Below are positions 1 through 9,524 of a DNA stretch of 64,000 nucleotides, piece by piece. Under the pieces are notes generated by a model. It saw only the letters and a program-made list of their open reading frames with translations. It was not told the DNA's origin and did not search any database. The DNA is from Thalassocella blandensis (GTDB lineage: Bacteria; Pseudomonadota; Gammaproteobacteria; Pseudomonadales; Cellvibrionaceae). The stretch is taken from assembly GCA_902141825.1 (NCBI GenBank), contig CABFPG010000004.1, positions 496,001-560,000 of the forward strand. Reading direction: 5' to 3'. A program made the translations under genes and the position numbers. Position 1 is the stretch's first letter, and the number at the start of each line of letters is the position of its first letter.

Positions 1-124
1 CGCCGAAGGCAAAGTTTGTGATCAATTTACCCTTATATAACAATGAGTTACATCATTTAATTGACAAATCACATTACAAACCTAAAATAAATTATTGATA
101 TGAGCTGCTTTGGGGAACTGAATT

Positions 125-355
125 GTGGAATTCATAGAAGCGAAAAATCCTGAATGGTGTGATATGTGGGAAGAACTTTCCCATTACAAAATAAACAAAG
201 GCGACCCCATTTGCCTGTTTATGGGCGCATGCTGGGAATATATGGGATCTACCCTGGATCACCACCATTTCCGCCATCTACTCCACCCTGCCAGCGGCAA
301 AGCGGAATTTGTGTATGTGGAAAGGCGTCAGCGAGCCACACTGAATTGGGCGTAA
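125..355 (+). CDS. Small conserved-looking protein of unknown function
   Basis: A 76-residue ORF that I do not recognise. It starts with GTG, preceded by a GGGGA ribosome-binding-like stretch at about 114-118 with good spacing. The product is soluble, rich in Trp, His and Cys (WCDMWEE near the start, a HHH run in the middle), with no signal peptide or membrane segment. It lies upstream of and convergent with recJ, and no partner gene is visible at the window edge. An overlapping minus-strand ORF (92-277) looks less gene-like. The ribosome-binding site and the non-repetitive composition favour a real gene, but the function is unknown. Confidence 0.5.
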   Translation: MEFIEAKNPEWCDMWEELSHYKINKGDPICLFMGACWEYMGSTLDHHHFRHLLHPASGKAEFVYVERRQRATLNWA

Positions 356-438
356 ACTGACAATAACGGCTCAAGATCAGGTATTTATTTAAGCATGCTC
401 TCGACGGTGCCAAAAGCGGTTGTATTCACTAACCTATC

Positions 439-2175
439 TCAGTCCATGATTTTTTCAATGTAGTCCACTAACAGTTGCGCTGACTGTTCTCCCCTGAACT
501 CATTCACATCCAATTTATACGCTAATTTCACTTTCTTAATACTGGTGTCTGGCCAGCTGGCGACATCAACATTAAACGCAATCGCGTCAAAACTTTCTCG
601 GCCATTGAGCTGCACTCGCATTTTTAAATGCTTCTCACCGACAATACGCTGCTGCACCAATTCAAACTCACCATCGAATGTTGGCTCAGGAAAATGCTGC
701 CCCCAAGGTCCGGCTTCACGCAATTGCTGCGCGATATTGAGATTTATGAAATGACTGGGCAGTTCGCCATCGCTTAACACCACCGGCTCCAGATTTTCCG
801 GTAACAGATGCTTAGCAACACAAGCATCAAATGCATCACTAAATTGCGACAGTTTATTTTTATCAATGGAAAGCCCTGCCGCCATAGCATGGCCGCCAAA
901 CTTTGTGATTAGCCCGGGGTTTTGCGTCGCCACCTCGTCCAGTACATCCCGCAGGTGAACGCCATTGATGGAACGACCGGAACCTTTTAGTTCGCGCTCA
1001 TCACTTTCGGCAAAAATAATGGTCGGCCGATGCATGGCATCTTTAATTCGTGAAGCAAGAATGCCGATTACACCTTGATGCCAATCGTCCTTATATAAAC
1101 AAAGCCCCGCCCTGTCGCCGATTTCTGTCTCTTGCATGAATTTCTGCAAAATTTGCTTTGCTTCAAATTGCATGGATGTTTCGATGGCTCGGCGTTCTTT
1201 GTTCAGGCTGTCCAGCTCACTCGCGAGGCTCAAAGCTTCTGCATAGTTCTCACTTAACAGGCAGCGAATACCGAGTGACATATCATCCAGGCGCCCCGCC
1301 GCGTTTAACCGTGGCCCCACCGCGAAACCCAAGTCAGAAGCGGATATGTTTTTCGGGTCTCGGCCTGCAACCTGCAATATCGCGCGTATTCCCGGGATGG
1401 CTTGCCCCATACGCATTTTTTTTAACCCTGCAGCAACGAGGACTCGATTGTTGTGATCCAGCGGCACCACATCTGCCACAGTTCCCAAAGCCACCAGATC
1501 CAAAAAGTTACCCATGCTGGGCTCTGGAATGTTTTGCAAACGAAACCAATCATTTTCACGCAGCACACTACGCAGTGCAGACAAGACATAGAAAATAACC
1601 CCTACGCCCGCCAAATTTTTACTGGGAAACGTGCACCCTGGTTGATTCGGATTGACGATGGCCGCCGCTGGAGGCAGCTCATTACCCGGGAGGTGATGAT
1701 CTGTCACCACCACTTCTATGTTGTTGGCATTGGCCGCTTTAACGCCTTCAATACTGGAAATTCCATTGTCTACAGTCACCAGTACTTCAGGAGAATATTG
1801 TTTGGCGACTTCGACAATTTCCGGTGTTAAGCCATACCCATATTCAAAGCGGTTGGGTACCAGAAAATCCACAGACTTACACCCAAAGGCCCGCAAGCAG
1901 GCTACCGCTAAGGTTGAACTTGTCGCACCATCAGCATCAAAATCCCCTACGATCAGAATCTTTTTTTGCTCCAGCAGCGCCTGCTCAAGAATCTCAACTG
2001 CGGCATCAACACCTTTCATATTCACCGGCGGAAGCAGGTTTCTCAGTGCATAATCGGCTTGTTGTTTGCTCGCACCACGATGCTGAAATAATATTTCAAG
2101 CAATGTTTCAACCGATGACGAAGCCGATGGGAGACTGAGCAAATTATCTGAACGTCGAATTATATTTTTTTTCAT
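439..2175 (-). CDS. recJ: Single-stranded-DNA-specific exonuclease RecJ
   Basis: RecJ is a 5'-to-3' exonuclease on single-stranded DNA, acting in RecF-pathway recombination and mismatch repair. The 578-residue protein has the full family length. The DHH phosphoesterase motifs are visible: DFDADGATSS near residue 80, VTDHHLPG near 158 and the DHHA1 motif GGHAMAAGLSI near 425, followed by the C-terminal OB-like domain. The ATG start gives the standard N-terminus. It lies downstream of hom-thrC on the same strand but is separated from thrC by an intrinsic terminator, so it probably has its own promoter. The order dsbC-hom-thrC-recJ is familiar from pseudomonad-like genomes. Confidence 0.97.
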   Translation of the reverse strand: MKKNIIRRSDNLLSLPSASSSVETLLEILFQHRGASKQQADYALRNLLPPVNMKGVDAAVEILEQALLEQKKILIVGDFDADGATSSTLAVACLRAFGCKSVDFLVPNRFEYGYGLTPEIVEVAKQYSPEVLVTVDNGISSIEGVKAANANNIEVVVTDHHLPGNELPPAAAIVNPNQPGCTFPSKNLAGVGVIFYVLSALRSVLRENDWFRLQNIPEPSMGNFLDLVALGTVADVVPLDHNNRVLVAAGLKKMRMGQAIPGIRAILQVAGRDPKNISASDLGFAVGPRLNAAGRLDDMSLGIRCLLSENYAEALSLASELDSLNKERRAIETSMQFEAKQILQKFMQETEIGDRAGLCLYKDDWHQGVIGILASRIKDAMHRPTIIFAESDERELKGSGRSINGVHLRDVLDEVATQNPGLITKFGGHAMAAGLSIDKNKLSQFSDAFDACVAKHLLPENLEPVVLSDGELPSHFINLNIAQQLREAGPWGQHFPEPTFDGEFELVQQRIVGEKHLKMRVQLNGRESFDAIAFNVDVASWPDTSIKKVKLAYKLDVNEFRGEQSAQLLVDYIEKIMD

Positions 2176-2248
2176 TCAGAACTACCCGGGTTGGAGATGA
2201 CAAAGCGCTCGACTTACGCGCAGATGGAAAATAATGAGAATGTTAAAC

Positions 2249-2285
2249 TAAAAAGGCATAACTGAAACCAGCTATGCCTTTGTCT
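2249..2285 (-). terminator. Intrinsic terminator after thrC (position relative to recJ start: upstream)
   Basis: The 9-bp inverted repeat AAAGGCATA (2252-2260) / TATGCCTTT (2273-2281) is followed on the minus strand by a TTTTTAGTTT tract. It sits directly after the thrC stop codon and before recJ. Confidence 0.75.
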
Positions 2286-2318
2286 GCACATTGACGACAA
2301 CAGACGGATTACATGCGA

Positions 2319-3716
2319 TCAGGCTCGAATATTTTTTTGCATGAATGCATGCACATCGGCCAAAGAGTCCTCGACCACCTCGTAGCGCTCCTCGCGATCA
2401 AACAAATCACGCATATGGAATGGAAGTGCAGGGTCTTCCGCCTGGCCCGCTTTCTTCACAGCCTCGGGAAACTTCGCTGGGTGTGCGGTTGCCAAACAAA
2501 CGACTGGCGTGGAAGTGTCTCGACGCTTTTCGCGTGCGGCTTTCACACCAATAGCGGTGTGCGGGTCGAGCAGGTATTCGGTTGATTCAAACACTTCGCG
2601 AATCACCTCCACCATCTCGTCATCATCCAGTCGATAGCTGCTAAACACAGCCTGGGCTTTATTGAATGCATCGTCACTCAATTGCATGGAGCCCGATTTA
2701 AAATCTTCCATAAGCTGTTTAATGGCCGCGCCATCTCGGTTATACATATCAAACAGCAAGCGCTCAAAATTACTGCTGACCATGATATCCATGCTTGGAG
2801 ACAAGGAATGCACCAATGGTTTTTTGCTATGGTCATTTTCACTCAGGCAACGATGAAGAATATCATTGCTGTTTGTCGCCACAATAAGCTGGTCGATCGG
2901 CAAGCCCATTTGTTTGGCCAGGTATCCGGCAAAAATATCGCCAAAATTCCCCGTCGGCACTGAGAACGACACTTTACGATGTGGTCCGCCCAAAGCAAGA
3001 CTGGCATAAAAGTAATAAACGATCTGCGCCATGATTCGCGCCCAGTTTATTGAGTTTACGGCGACTAACTGTCGGCCTTGCGGCAGAAAAGACTGATCCG
3101 CAAAACTTGCTTTCACCATATTCTGGCAATCATCGAAATTGCCTTTTAATGCGATGTTATGAACATTATTTTCCAACACTGTGGTCATTTGACGGCGCTG
3201 AACATCCGATACGCGTTGGTGCGGATGCAGAATAAAAATATCTACATTGTCGCAATCGCGGCAGCCTTCAATAGCAGCCGAACCGGTATCACCGGAAGTC
3301 GCGCCCATAATCACAACTTTCTGATCGCGTTTTTTCAATACGTAATCAAGCAAATGGCCAAGAAACTGCAGTGCAAAATCTTTAAACGCAAGCGTTGGCC
3401 CCTGGAATAATTCCAAAATCCACTCGTTGTGACCCGTTTGCACAAGTGGTGCAATCGCATCGTGACGAAATGTGTCGTAGGATTTGTCGATAATGGTTTT
3501 TAAATCCTGCTCTGGAATTTCACCCGCGACAAACGGCGTAATAATTTTTAGTGCAAGATCGCGGTAGGACAAGCCAGCCCAGGAAGCAATTTCCTCTTGA
3601 GAAAAACTGGGTAAGGATTCTGGGACATATAGACCGCCATCACTAGCAAGCCCGGTTAATACCACATCTTCAAAACTTAAACTTGGCGCTTCTCCGCGCG
3701 TACTGACATATTTCAC
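2319..3716 (-). CDS. thrC: Threonine synthase
   Basis: ThrC converts O-phosphohomoserine to threonine with pyridoxal phosphate, the last step of threonine synthesis. The 465-residue protein has the long gammaproteobacterial form. It opens with the family N-terminus KYVSTRGEAP and carries the PLP-lysine motif LAFKDFALQ (Lys about 112) and the phosphate-binding GATSGDTGSAA loop. The start codon is GTG; no ATG fits the conserved N-terminus. It follows hom by 55 bases, so the two are very likely cotranscribed, and a terminator follows the stop. Confidence 0.97.
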   Translation of the reverse strand: MKYVSTRGEAPSLSFEDVVLTGLASDGGLYVPESLPSFSQEEIASWAGLSYRDLALKIITPFVAGEIPEQDLKTIIDKSYDTFRHDAIAPLVQTGHNEWILELFQGPTLAFKDFALQFLGHLLDYVLKKRDQKVVIMGATSGDTGSAAIEGCRDCDNVDIFILHPHQRVSDVQRRQMTTVLENNVHNIALKGNFDDCQNMVKASFADQSFLPQGRQLVAVNSINWARIMAQIVYYFYASLALGGPHRKVSFSVPTGNFGDIFAGYLAKQMGLPIDQLIVATNSNDILHRCLSENDHSKKPLVHSLSPSMDIMVSSNFERLLFDMYNRDGAAIKQLMEDFKSGSMQLSDDAFNKAQAVFSSYRLDDDEMVEVIREVFESTEYLLDPHTAIGVKAAREKRRDTSTPVVCLATAHPAKFPEAVKKAGQAEDPALPFHMRDLFDREERYEVVEDSLADVHAFMQKNIRA

Positions 3717-3771
3717 AATGCTTACTCTTGCAAGTTAAATGATTCTTTTTAGTCGGATCGTTTGAATGGTT

Positions 3772-5076
3772 TTACTTCAGCGACTCAACACGAATACGCA
3801 CTACATTTTCTTTTACGGTATCCAGCTGCTCGATTTTTTCAATCGCATCAATAATATTTTTCTCAATGGCTTTGTTCGTTAAAATAATTAACGGCACAAA
3901 TTCCTGATCTTCTTTTGGCTCTTTCTGTATTAGCGCTTCAATACTAATACCAGCATCACTCAAGATCTGAGAAATTTTAGACAGCACTCCGGGCTTATCT
4001 ACCGCAGCAATGCGCAGGTAAAATGCGGTTTCGGTTTGCTCAATAGGCAGGACGTCATCACTGGAAAGTTTATCCAGCGAATACCCCAGTGGAGGCACGT
4101 TCAAATTAACTCGTTCGCCGACCAGACGGCTCACACGCACAATATCTGCTATCACCGCAGAGGCGGTAGCTTCTGATCCAGCACCAGCGCCGTAATATAA
4201 GGTTGGCCCAACAGCATCACCTTTGACGACGATCGCGTTCATAACCCCGTCAACATTTGCCAGTAAACGTGTTTTTGGAATCAATGTTGGATGAACTCTT
4301 AATTCAATTCCGTTTTCACGTTTGCGCGTAAGACCTAAATGCTTAATGCTGTAACCGAGTTCGCCGGCATAAAATACATCCAGAGGAGAAACCTTGCTAA
4401 TACCTTCGGTAAAGACTTTTTCAAATTGCAGCGGCGTACCAAAAGCAATGGAAGACAGGATGACCAGTTTGTGCGCAGCATCGATGCCTTCAACATCAAA
4501 AGTCGGATCTGCTTCGGCATACCCGAGCGCCTGCGCCTCTTCCAGCACGTCTTCAAACTCACGGCCTTTATCGCGCATTTCGGTGAGAATAAAATTCCCG
4601 GTGCCGTTAATAATACCCGCCAGCCATTCAATTTTATTTGCGGCCAGACCTTCGCGCAGTGCGCCAATAATTGGGATACCGCCGGCCACTGCGGCTTCAT
4701 AGGAGATCGTGACTTTGTGATTTTTTGCGATATCAAACAGTTCGTTGCCAAACTCGGCGATTAAGGCCTTGTTTGCGGTTACAACGTGCTTGCCGTTTTG
4801 CAGCGCACGGACAACCAGATCTTTGGCCACCGTGGTGCCGCCAATCAACTCTACCAGGATATCGATATCTGGATCTTCGGCAACGGCAAAAATGTCCGCG
4901 CTGATGTTTACGCCTGTCGTATCACAGGCTGAATTTGGACGACGTGCGCCAATATGGGAAACCACAATATTGCTCGCAGCTCGAGCATTAATATCATCTT
5001 TGTTTCTGGACAGCACATTAAAAGTACCGCTACCTACGGTGCCTAAACCGCAAATTCCCACATTTACTTGCTTCAA
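3772..5076 (-). CDS. hom: Homoserine dehydrogenase
   Basis: The enzyme reduces aspartate semialdehyde to homoserine with NAD(P)H, the branch point for threonine and methionine. The 434-residue monofunctional form has an N-terminal Rossmann motif (GICGLGTVGSGT), the catalytic domain (NGTGNFIL, YAEADPTFDVEG) and a C-terminal ACT domain from about residue 350 that normally mediates threonine feedback. The start is TTG, supported by a strong GAGGAA site six bases upstream. It is the first gene of a hom-thrC unit; there is no fused aspartokinase. Confidence 0.97.
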   Translation of the reverse strand: MKQVNVGICGLGTVGSGTFNVLSRNKDDINARAASNIVVSHIGARRPNSACDTTGVNISADIFAVAEDPDIDILVELIGGTTVAKDLVVRALQNGKHVVTANKALIAEFGNELFDIAKNHKVTISYEAAVAGGIPIIGALREGLAANKIEWLAGIINGTGNFILTEMRDKGREFEDVLEEAQALGYAEADPTFDVEGIDAAHKLVILSSIAFGTPLQFEKVFTEGISKVSPLDVFYAGELGYSIKHLGLTRKRENGIELRVHPTLIPKTRLLANVDGVMNAIVVKGDAVGPTLYYGAGAGSEATASAVIADIVRVSRLVGERVNLNVPPLGYSLDKLSSDDVLPIEQTETAFYLRIAAVDKPGVLSKISQILSDAGISIEALIQKEPKEDQEFVPLIILTNKAIEKNIIDAIEKIEQLDTVKENVVRIRVESLK

Positions 5077-5269
5077 CTTGTATTCCTCGCGTAAACCTTC
5101 TGAAAAGCTCTAGGCCAAGCGCGAAGCCGACCTAACCCTTTGAAAAGCAAAGAAATTTTCTACAAATATACGAGGTTAAGATTTGCGCTTGGCAATTTGG
5201 CAGGAGTGTAATATTGACCACGCCAAAAAGATACGCAACCTTACTGACGGGAGGGACACATGTCAACGA

Positions 5270-5293
5270 AAAGGCCCCAAAATCGGGGCCTTT
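5270..5293 (-). terminator. Intrinsic terminator after dsbC
   Basis: The perfect 9-bp stem AAAGGCCCC (5270-5278) / GGGGCCTTT (5285-5293) has a 6-base loop and ends on the minus strand in a TTTTCG tract. It lies 31 bases past the dsbC stop and so isolates dsbC from hom. Confidence 0.85.
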
Positions 5294-5324
5294 CAAAAAG
5301 TTTAATCTGAACGCAATGTGTGGT

Positions 5325-6140
5325 TTAAATACCCAGCATTTGCGCCAGCTGATCGGCCGTCATGTAGCCGGGAATTAAGCGGCCGTTCTCCAATACTAAT
5401 GCAGGTGTACCAGTCACACCGGCTTGCATGCCCATGTTGAACTGCTCAGGTACGGGGTTGTTTTCACAAACATTGGTTGGAATTTCCTGGCCAGACTTCA
5501 ATTTGTCCATAGCACCGTTGCGATCATCGGCACACCAGGCAGAAGCAATTTTCTGGTACGAATTTGAGCCAATGCCTGCTCTGGGGTAGGCAAGATATTT
5601 CACCTCAATGCCTTTTTCATTCATTTTTGGCACTTCCTGATGAAGCTTGCGGCAGTAACCACAATCGACATCGGTAAACACGGTAATGCTGGCTTTAGTT
5701 TCGCCTTTGGGCGAGAAGATAATCATATCGTCACGATCAATGGAAGCCATTAACTTGGCACGCGGACCGTTAGATTTTTCTTCGGTAACGTTAACAATTT
5801 GCTTATTCTCGATTGCAAATAAATCCCCGGAAAAGAAATGATCGCCGCTTGCGGCCATGTAAATCGCACCTTTGCCATCAAAAAACACCTGGTAAATACC
5901 AGCAACTTCTGATGCTTCAATACGATCTACTTTTAGGTCCGGGCGAACAGCGGAGAATTTTTGACGAATTTTTTCAACGTACTCAGGTGTGATGTCTGAG
6001 CTGGCTACCGTTGCTGCCGCTTTTTCCACTTTATTGTCTGCTGCAGCTTGCGCGTTTTCTGACTTGCAACCTGAAAGTACAAACGCCAGCGAAAAGGCAC
6101 TTAAACTTAATAATAATTTTTTTGATACAAGAGCTGGCAT
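5325..6140 (-). CDS. dsbC: Thiol:disulfide interchange protein DsbC, predicted lipoprotein
   Basis: DsbC is a periplasmic disulfide isomerase that works as a dimer. The 271-residue protein has an N-terminal dimerisation domain (about 48-125) and a thioredoxin fold with the active site CGYC at 160-163, the usual second cysteine pair near 203 and 226, and the cis-proline region GVTGTPAL. Unusually, the leader ends in a lipobox (VLSGCK, Cys25) followed by an Ala/Lys/Glu-rich linker of about 20 residues, so it is predicted to be lipidated rather than soluble. Lys after Cys would direct it to the outer membrane in an E. coli-type Lol system. A GAGG site lies six bases before the ATG. It lies between xerD and hom, as in pseudomonads. 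Confidence 0.95.
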   Translation of the reverse strand: MPALVSKKLLLSLSAFSLAFVLSGCKSENAQAAADNKVEKAAATVASSDITPEYVEKIRQKFSAVRPDLKVDRIEASEVAGIYQVFFDGKGAIYMAASGDHFFSGDLFAIENKQIVNVTEEKSNGPRAKLMASIDRDDMIIFSPKGETKASITVFTDVDCGYCRKLHQEVPKMNEKGIEVKYLAYPRAGIGSNSYQKIASAWCADDRNGAMDKLKSGQEIPTNVCENNPVPEQFNMGMQAGVTGTPALVLENGRLIPGYMTADQLAQMLGI

Positions 6141-6579
6141 ATAAACCTCAGCGAATATTCTTGGGTTAAATACATCGACAGCTATACAGCGTGGGAATGC
6201 TAATTGACTTAGCAGATACCTGAGCGATGTCTGTTATTTGTGTGGTAAAGCTATTAACGGTTCACTTTAACCATGATTCATTGCGTTGTTTTGACCATCT
6301 GGGTTCACGCTTTACTTTTTAACAGCGTCTATTATGCGGGCCTATTAAGCAAGACTTATTAAGCGCGGCATATGCAGCCAGTAAAGAATGAAGCCTGAAC
6401 AAGCACGGATTTAGCGCTTCAGCGGCAAAATCAAAAACTAACACTTTCCGATCGGTTTTTCTAGCATCGCCAAGTGATAGCGGAACTTTAAACGAAGCTT
6501 AGAACGATAAACCAGCCCGGGGTTCCTCATTTTCAATTGCCTGGCAACAATTGTGAACCTATCCTCGGTTTTAGTAAGA
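6141..6579. other. Gene-free spacer between xerD and dsbC
   Basis: About 440 bases. It should hold the dsbC promoter and the xerD 3' end. I see no coding potential independent of xerD and no strong hairpin followed by a T-tract on the minus strand. Confidence 0.5.
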
Positions 6580-7497
6580 CTATCCCCTGGGATGATGCTC
6601 TCCGTGCAGCTGTTTAAGGCGCTCTTTGGCAATATGAGTATAAATTTGCGTCGTAGATATATCGCTGTGCCCCAGCAACATCTGCACACTGCGAATATCC
6701 GCACCGTGATTTAATAAATGCGTAGCAAATGCATGGCGCAATGTATGTGGCGATAAAGGTTTGCTGATACCGGCTACTTTTGCCCAGTATTTAATGCGAT
6801 GCCAGAAGGTCTGCCTTGTCATTTGCTGGGCGCGCGTACTGGGAAATAGTACATTGGTCAGCTTATCGCCTAACAATACTGGCCTGGCGATACGAATATA
6901 CTCTTCAAGTGCCTGCTGCGCGACCGCCCCCATTGGCACTAGCCGCTCTTTCGATCCCTTACCAAACACTCTCACCACCCCCTGGCGTAAATTGACCTCA
7001 GCCATTTGCAGACCAGTCAACTCACTCACCCGCAAGCCACTGGCATAAAGCAGCTCCAGCATGGCGCGATCTCTGACGGTCACAGCCTCCTCACCTTTGG
7101 GTGCCTGCAGCAACAGTTCCACATCGTGCTGCGTCAATGATTTGGGCAGCGGGCGTCCGAGCTTGGGATTTTCAATAAACGTTGCCGGGTTGCTCTCCAG
7201 CACTCTTTCCCGCACTAAAAACTTGTAAAAGCCTCTCACGCAGGAGAGAAAACGTGCGGTAGAACGCGCACCAATTCCAGCAGAGAATCGATCGGCCAGA
7301 TAACTCTGCAAATCCGAAGGGCTGAGCGAAACAAAGTTTATACGCTTGCGATACAACCACACGGCAAGCGCTTCCAAATCCCGCCGATACGAGGACAAAG
7401 TATTATCACTCAAGCCCTTTTCTGCCCAGATGCTGTCGAGAAAGCGAGTCAGCAATTGGGCATCTGCTTCGTGGATCTTTTTTTCTTCGTTGCTCAT
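6580..7497 (-). CDS. xerD: Site-specific tyrosine recombinase XerD
   Basis: XerD acts with XerC at dif to resolve chromosome dimers, activated by FtsK at the septum. At 305 residues it has the SAM-like N-terminal core-binding domain (DSIWAEKGLSDNTLSSYRRD) and the catalytic domain with Arg in ASGLRVSEL, the His-x-x-Arg box HTLRHAFATH, the second His in LLGHSDI and Tyr in QIYTH. I place the start at the ATG giving MSNEEKK; an upstream in-frame TTG exists but no clear ribosome site supports it. It lies between rplS and dsbC, a conserved position for XerD rather than XerC. Confidence 0.95.
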   Translation of the reverse strand: MSNEEKKIHEADAQLLTRFLDSIWAEKGLSDNTLSSYRRDLEALAVWLYRKRINFVSLSPSDLQSYLADRFSAGIGARSTARFLSCVRGFYKFLVRERVLESNPATFIENPKLGRPLPKSLTQHDVELLLQAPKGEEAVTVRDRAMLELLYASGLRVSELTGLQMAEVNLRQGVVRVFGKGSKERLVPMGAVAQQALEEYIRIARPVLLGDKLTNVLFPSTRAQQMTRQTFWHRIKYWAKVAGISKPLSPHTLRHAFATHLLNHGADIRSVQMLLGHSDISTTQIYTHIAKERLKQLHGEHHPRG

Positions 7498-7520
7498 GCG
7501 TTTACACAAAAAAGTTAGGC

Positions 7521-7552
7521 ATAAAAAAAGCGACCGAAGTCGCTTTTTTTAC
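7521..7552 (-). terminator. Intrinsic terminator after rplS
   Basis: A perfect 12-bp stem: an A-rich arm ending GCGAC (7523-7534), loop CGAA, and GTCGC plus seven T (7539-7550). It is symmetrical, so it could act in both directions. It lies just downstream of rplS and ends the rpsP operon. Confidence 0.9.
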
Positions 7553-7562
7553 TTGGAAAAAC

Positions 7563-7919
7563 TTAGTTAAGTTTTTCTTTAATACGTGCAGCACGACCAG
7601 TAAGGTCACGCAAGTAGTAAAGCTTCGCTTGACGAACATCACCACGACGCTTCACTTGAATGCTGTCTACCAATTTGCTGTGCAATTGGAAAGTACGCTC
7701 AACACCAATGCCGTGAGAAATCTTACGCACAGTGAAAGCAGAGTTTAAACCACGGTTACGCTTGCCGATTACCACGCCTTCGAAAGCCTGCAAACGCTCA
7801 CGGTTACCTTCTTTTACTTTTACTTGAACGACAACAGTGTCGCCGGGGCTGAACTCAGGAAGGTCTTGCTTTAACTGCTCGCTTTCCAGTTCCTGAATAA
7901 TTTTGTTTCTCGAACTCAT
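7563..7919 (-). CDS. rplS: 50S ribosomal protein L19
   Basis: L19 sits at the 30S-50S interface and contacts bridge B8. The 118-residue sequence has the family length and motifs ([44 protein letters not shown]). The start is ATG with AGGAG six bases upstream. It is the last gene of rpsP-rimM-trmD-rplS and is followed by a strong terminator. Confidence 0.99.
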   Translation of the reverse strand: MSSRNKIIQELESEQLKQDLPEFSPGDTVVVQVKVKEGNRERLQAFEGVVIGKRNRGLNSAFTVRKISHGIGVERTFQLHSKLVDSIQVKRRGDVRQAKLYYLRDLTGRAARIKEKLN

Positions 7920-7993
7920 GGTATGCTCCTGAATCTAAAATAAAGCCTCACGGCTAGTAATTCTCTTGGCAAAGCAGCAAACGGCTTCGCTGG

Positions 7994-8746
7994 TTAATCT
8001 TCAACTTGGTTTAACACAGCCGCAATACTGGCTTGCTGCTCTGCTGATAATTTTACTTTGGCCAGCAAATCCGGCCTTCTTTGCGCGGTGCGTATTAAGC
8101 TCTGATGCTTACGCCACTTTGCTATTTTTCCATGATCCCCAGACAATAATACCTCGGGAACACTAACTCCGTTTACTTCTTCGGGTCTGGTGTAGTGCGG
8201 ACAATCCAGCAAACCCTCTACAAACGAATCCTGTTCAGCGGAATCCGCATCACCTAGCGCACCGGGTATACGCCGGATTAATGCATCCAACATCACCATG
8301 GCCGGTAACTCACCACCACTTAAGACATAATCACCAATGGACCACTCTTCATCAATGTGCGCTTCAATAAATCGCTCATCAATGCCTTCATAGCGGCCAC
8401 ACACCAGAATCAAATCTCGAATGTGCGATAAACTTTCTACCGCGGTTTGATCCAGTTTTTGCCCCTGCGGGGAAAGGTAGATCACGCGAGGAGTTTCCTC
8501 TACCCACGCTTTTGCTGCAATTAATGCAGCTTCCAGTGGTTCAACCCGCATTACCATGCCTGGGCCGCCGCCATAGGGTCGATCATCTACCGTTTGGTGC
8601 TTATCCGTCGTAAAACTACGCGGATTAAAAAATTCTATCTGCAGCAGGTTGTCATTAAACGCTCTGCGTGTAATGCCGCTGTCCGTAATTGCACTAAACA
8701 TCTCGGGAAATAGTGTTATTACTGCAACACGCCGAATGCGGCTCAT
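7994..8746 (-). CDS. trmD: tRNA (guanine-37-N1)-methyltransferase TrmD
   Basis: TrmD methylates N1 of G37 in tRNAs that read CNN codons, using SAM, and prevents +1 frameshifting. The SPOUT trefoil-knot motifs are present: [14 protein letters not shown] near 60, [13 protein letters not shown] near 115 and [13 protein letters not shown] near 135. Two tandem ATGs (8749 and 8746) follow a GAGGGGAA site; I chose the second because its spacing is better, giving 250 residues. It is the third gene of the operon. Confidence 0.98.
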   Translation of the reverse strand: MSRIRRVAVITLFPEMFSAITDSGITRRAFNDNLLQIEFFNPRSFTTDKHQTVDDRPYGGGPGMVMRVEPLEAALIAAKAWVEETPRVIYLSPQGQKLDQTAVESLSHIRDLILVCGRYEGIDERFIEAHIDEEWSIGDYVLSGGELPAMVMLDALIRRIPGALGDADSAEQDSFVEGLLDCPHYTRPEEVNGVSVPEVLLSGDHGKIAKWRKHQSLIRTAQRRPDLLAKVKLSAEQQASIAAVLNQVED

Positions 8747-8852
8747 CATTTCCCCTCGTTTCAGGCGTCAATACTATGGACACCTCTTACAGAAACCTCT
8801 CACCGATTACGCTCTTCGCAGCTGTAATCTGCATTTGATGCCTTAGCGAACT

Positions 8853-9524
8853 CTAAAATTCCGGGTCCCAATTAACCCAGATTTCCCCTTGCGCTAAATC
8901 GATCTGCGTTACATACATATCGGGAACGTAGGGAATTAAACGTTCTCTTGCTTCAACACGTTTAAACGCGGGAAGCGGACTTTCGCTATGTTGTTCTGTG
9001 CTTTGGTTCGAGCCTTGCGGTTCCTGCAAATTCTCTTGCTGTCGATTTTGCGCAACGGCCGGTTCACTTTCAACTTTACCGTCAACAACCAAAACATCAT
9101 TTGCCCCAGTCTCCAATAGCTTGGTTACAACTCCCAAAGCGTATTGCTGCCCGTCAAAGTTACTGAAAACCTTTAGACCAACTAACTGGTGCCAATAAAA
9201 ATCGCCTTCTCCCAGATCTTCAAACTGCGATTTATCTACCGCTATTTCAGCAGGGAGAAACTGCCTGGCAATATCTCTATCGTCCAGGCCTTTAAAGTGA
9301 ACGAGTATGTCCTGCGCTCGAACTTTAACCTCATCCACTTCAAACGACTTAACTCCGTGGCGGGTCTTTAACCACCACGGAGCATAGTCGAGAATATTTT
9401 CGTGCGGCTCGGTAAACGATTGGACTTTAACCCAACCCTTCACACCAAAAACCGATGCAGCGCGGCCTACAGCGACTAAATCTAAGCGTTTCTCGCTCAC
9501 TACACTGACGGCCACAAACTGCAA
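8853..9524 (-). CDS. rimM: Ribosome maturation factor RimM with a long polar insertion
   Basis: RimM binds S19 and assists maturation of the 30S head. The N-terminal domain (VGRAASVFGVKGWVKVQSFT) and the PRC barrel (GDFYWHQLVGLKV, and RERLIPYVPDMYV to WVNWDPEF) are clear. Between VLVVDGK (about 150) and RERLIPY (about 193) is an extra stretch of some 35 residues rich in Gln, Glu, Ser and Asn, absent from the E. coli protein; at 223 residues it is long for the family. The start is uncertain: TTG at 9524 abuts the rpsP stop, whereas GTG at 9500 would give a more typical N-terminus. Confidence 0.95.
   Translation of the reverse strand: MQFVAVSVVSEKRLDLVAVGRAASVFGVKGWVKVQSFTEPHENILDYAPWWLKTRHGVKSFEVDEVKVRAQDILVHFKGLDDRDIARQFLPAEIAVDKSQFEDLGEGDFYWHQLVGLKVFSNFDGQQYALGVVTKLLETGANDVLVVDGKVESEPAVAQNRQQENLQEPQGSNQSTEQHSESPLPAFKRVEARERLIPYVPDMYVTQIDLAQGEIWVNWDPEF

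Noticed and set aside
6438-6704. 88-codon minus-strand frame overlapping the xerD 3' end
   Set aside because: It overlaps the conserved XerD catalytic end in another frame and has no family resemblance.
9003-9016. GGTTCGAGCC, resembling a tRNA T-arm
   Set aside because: It lies inside the rimM coding region and no acceptor or anticodon arms can be formed around it.
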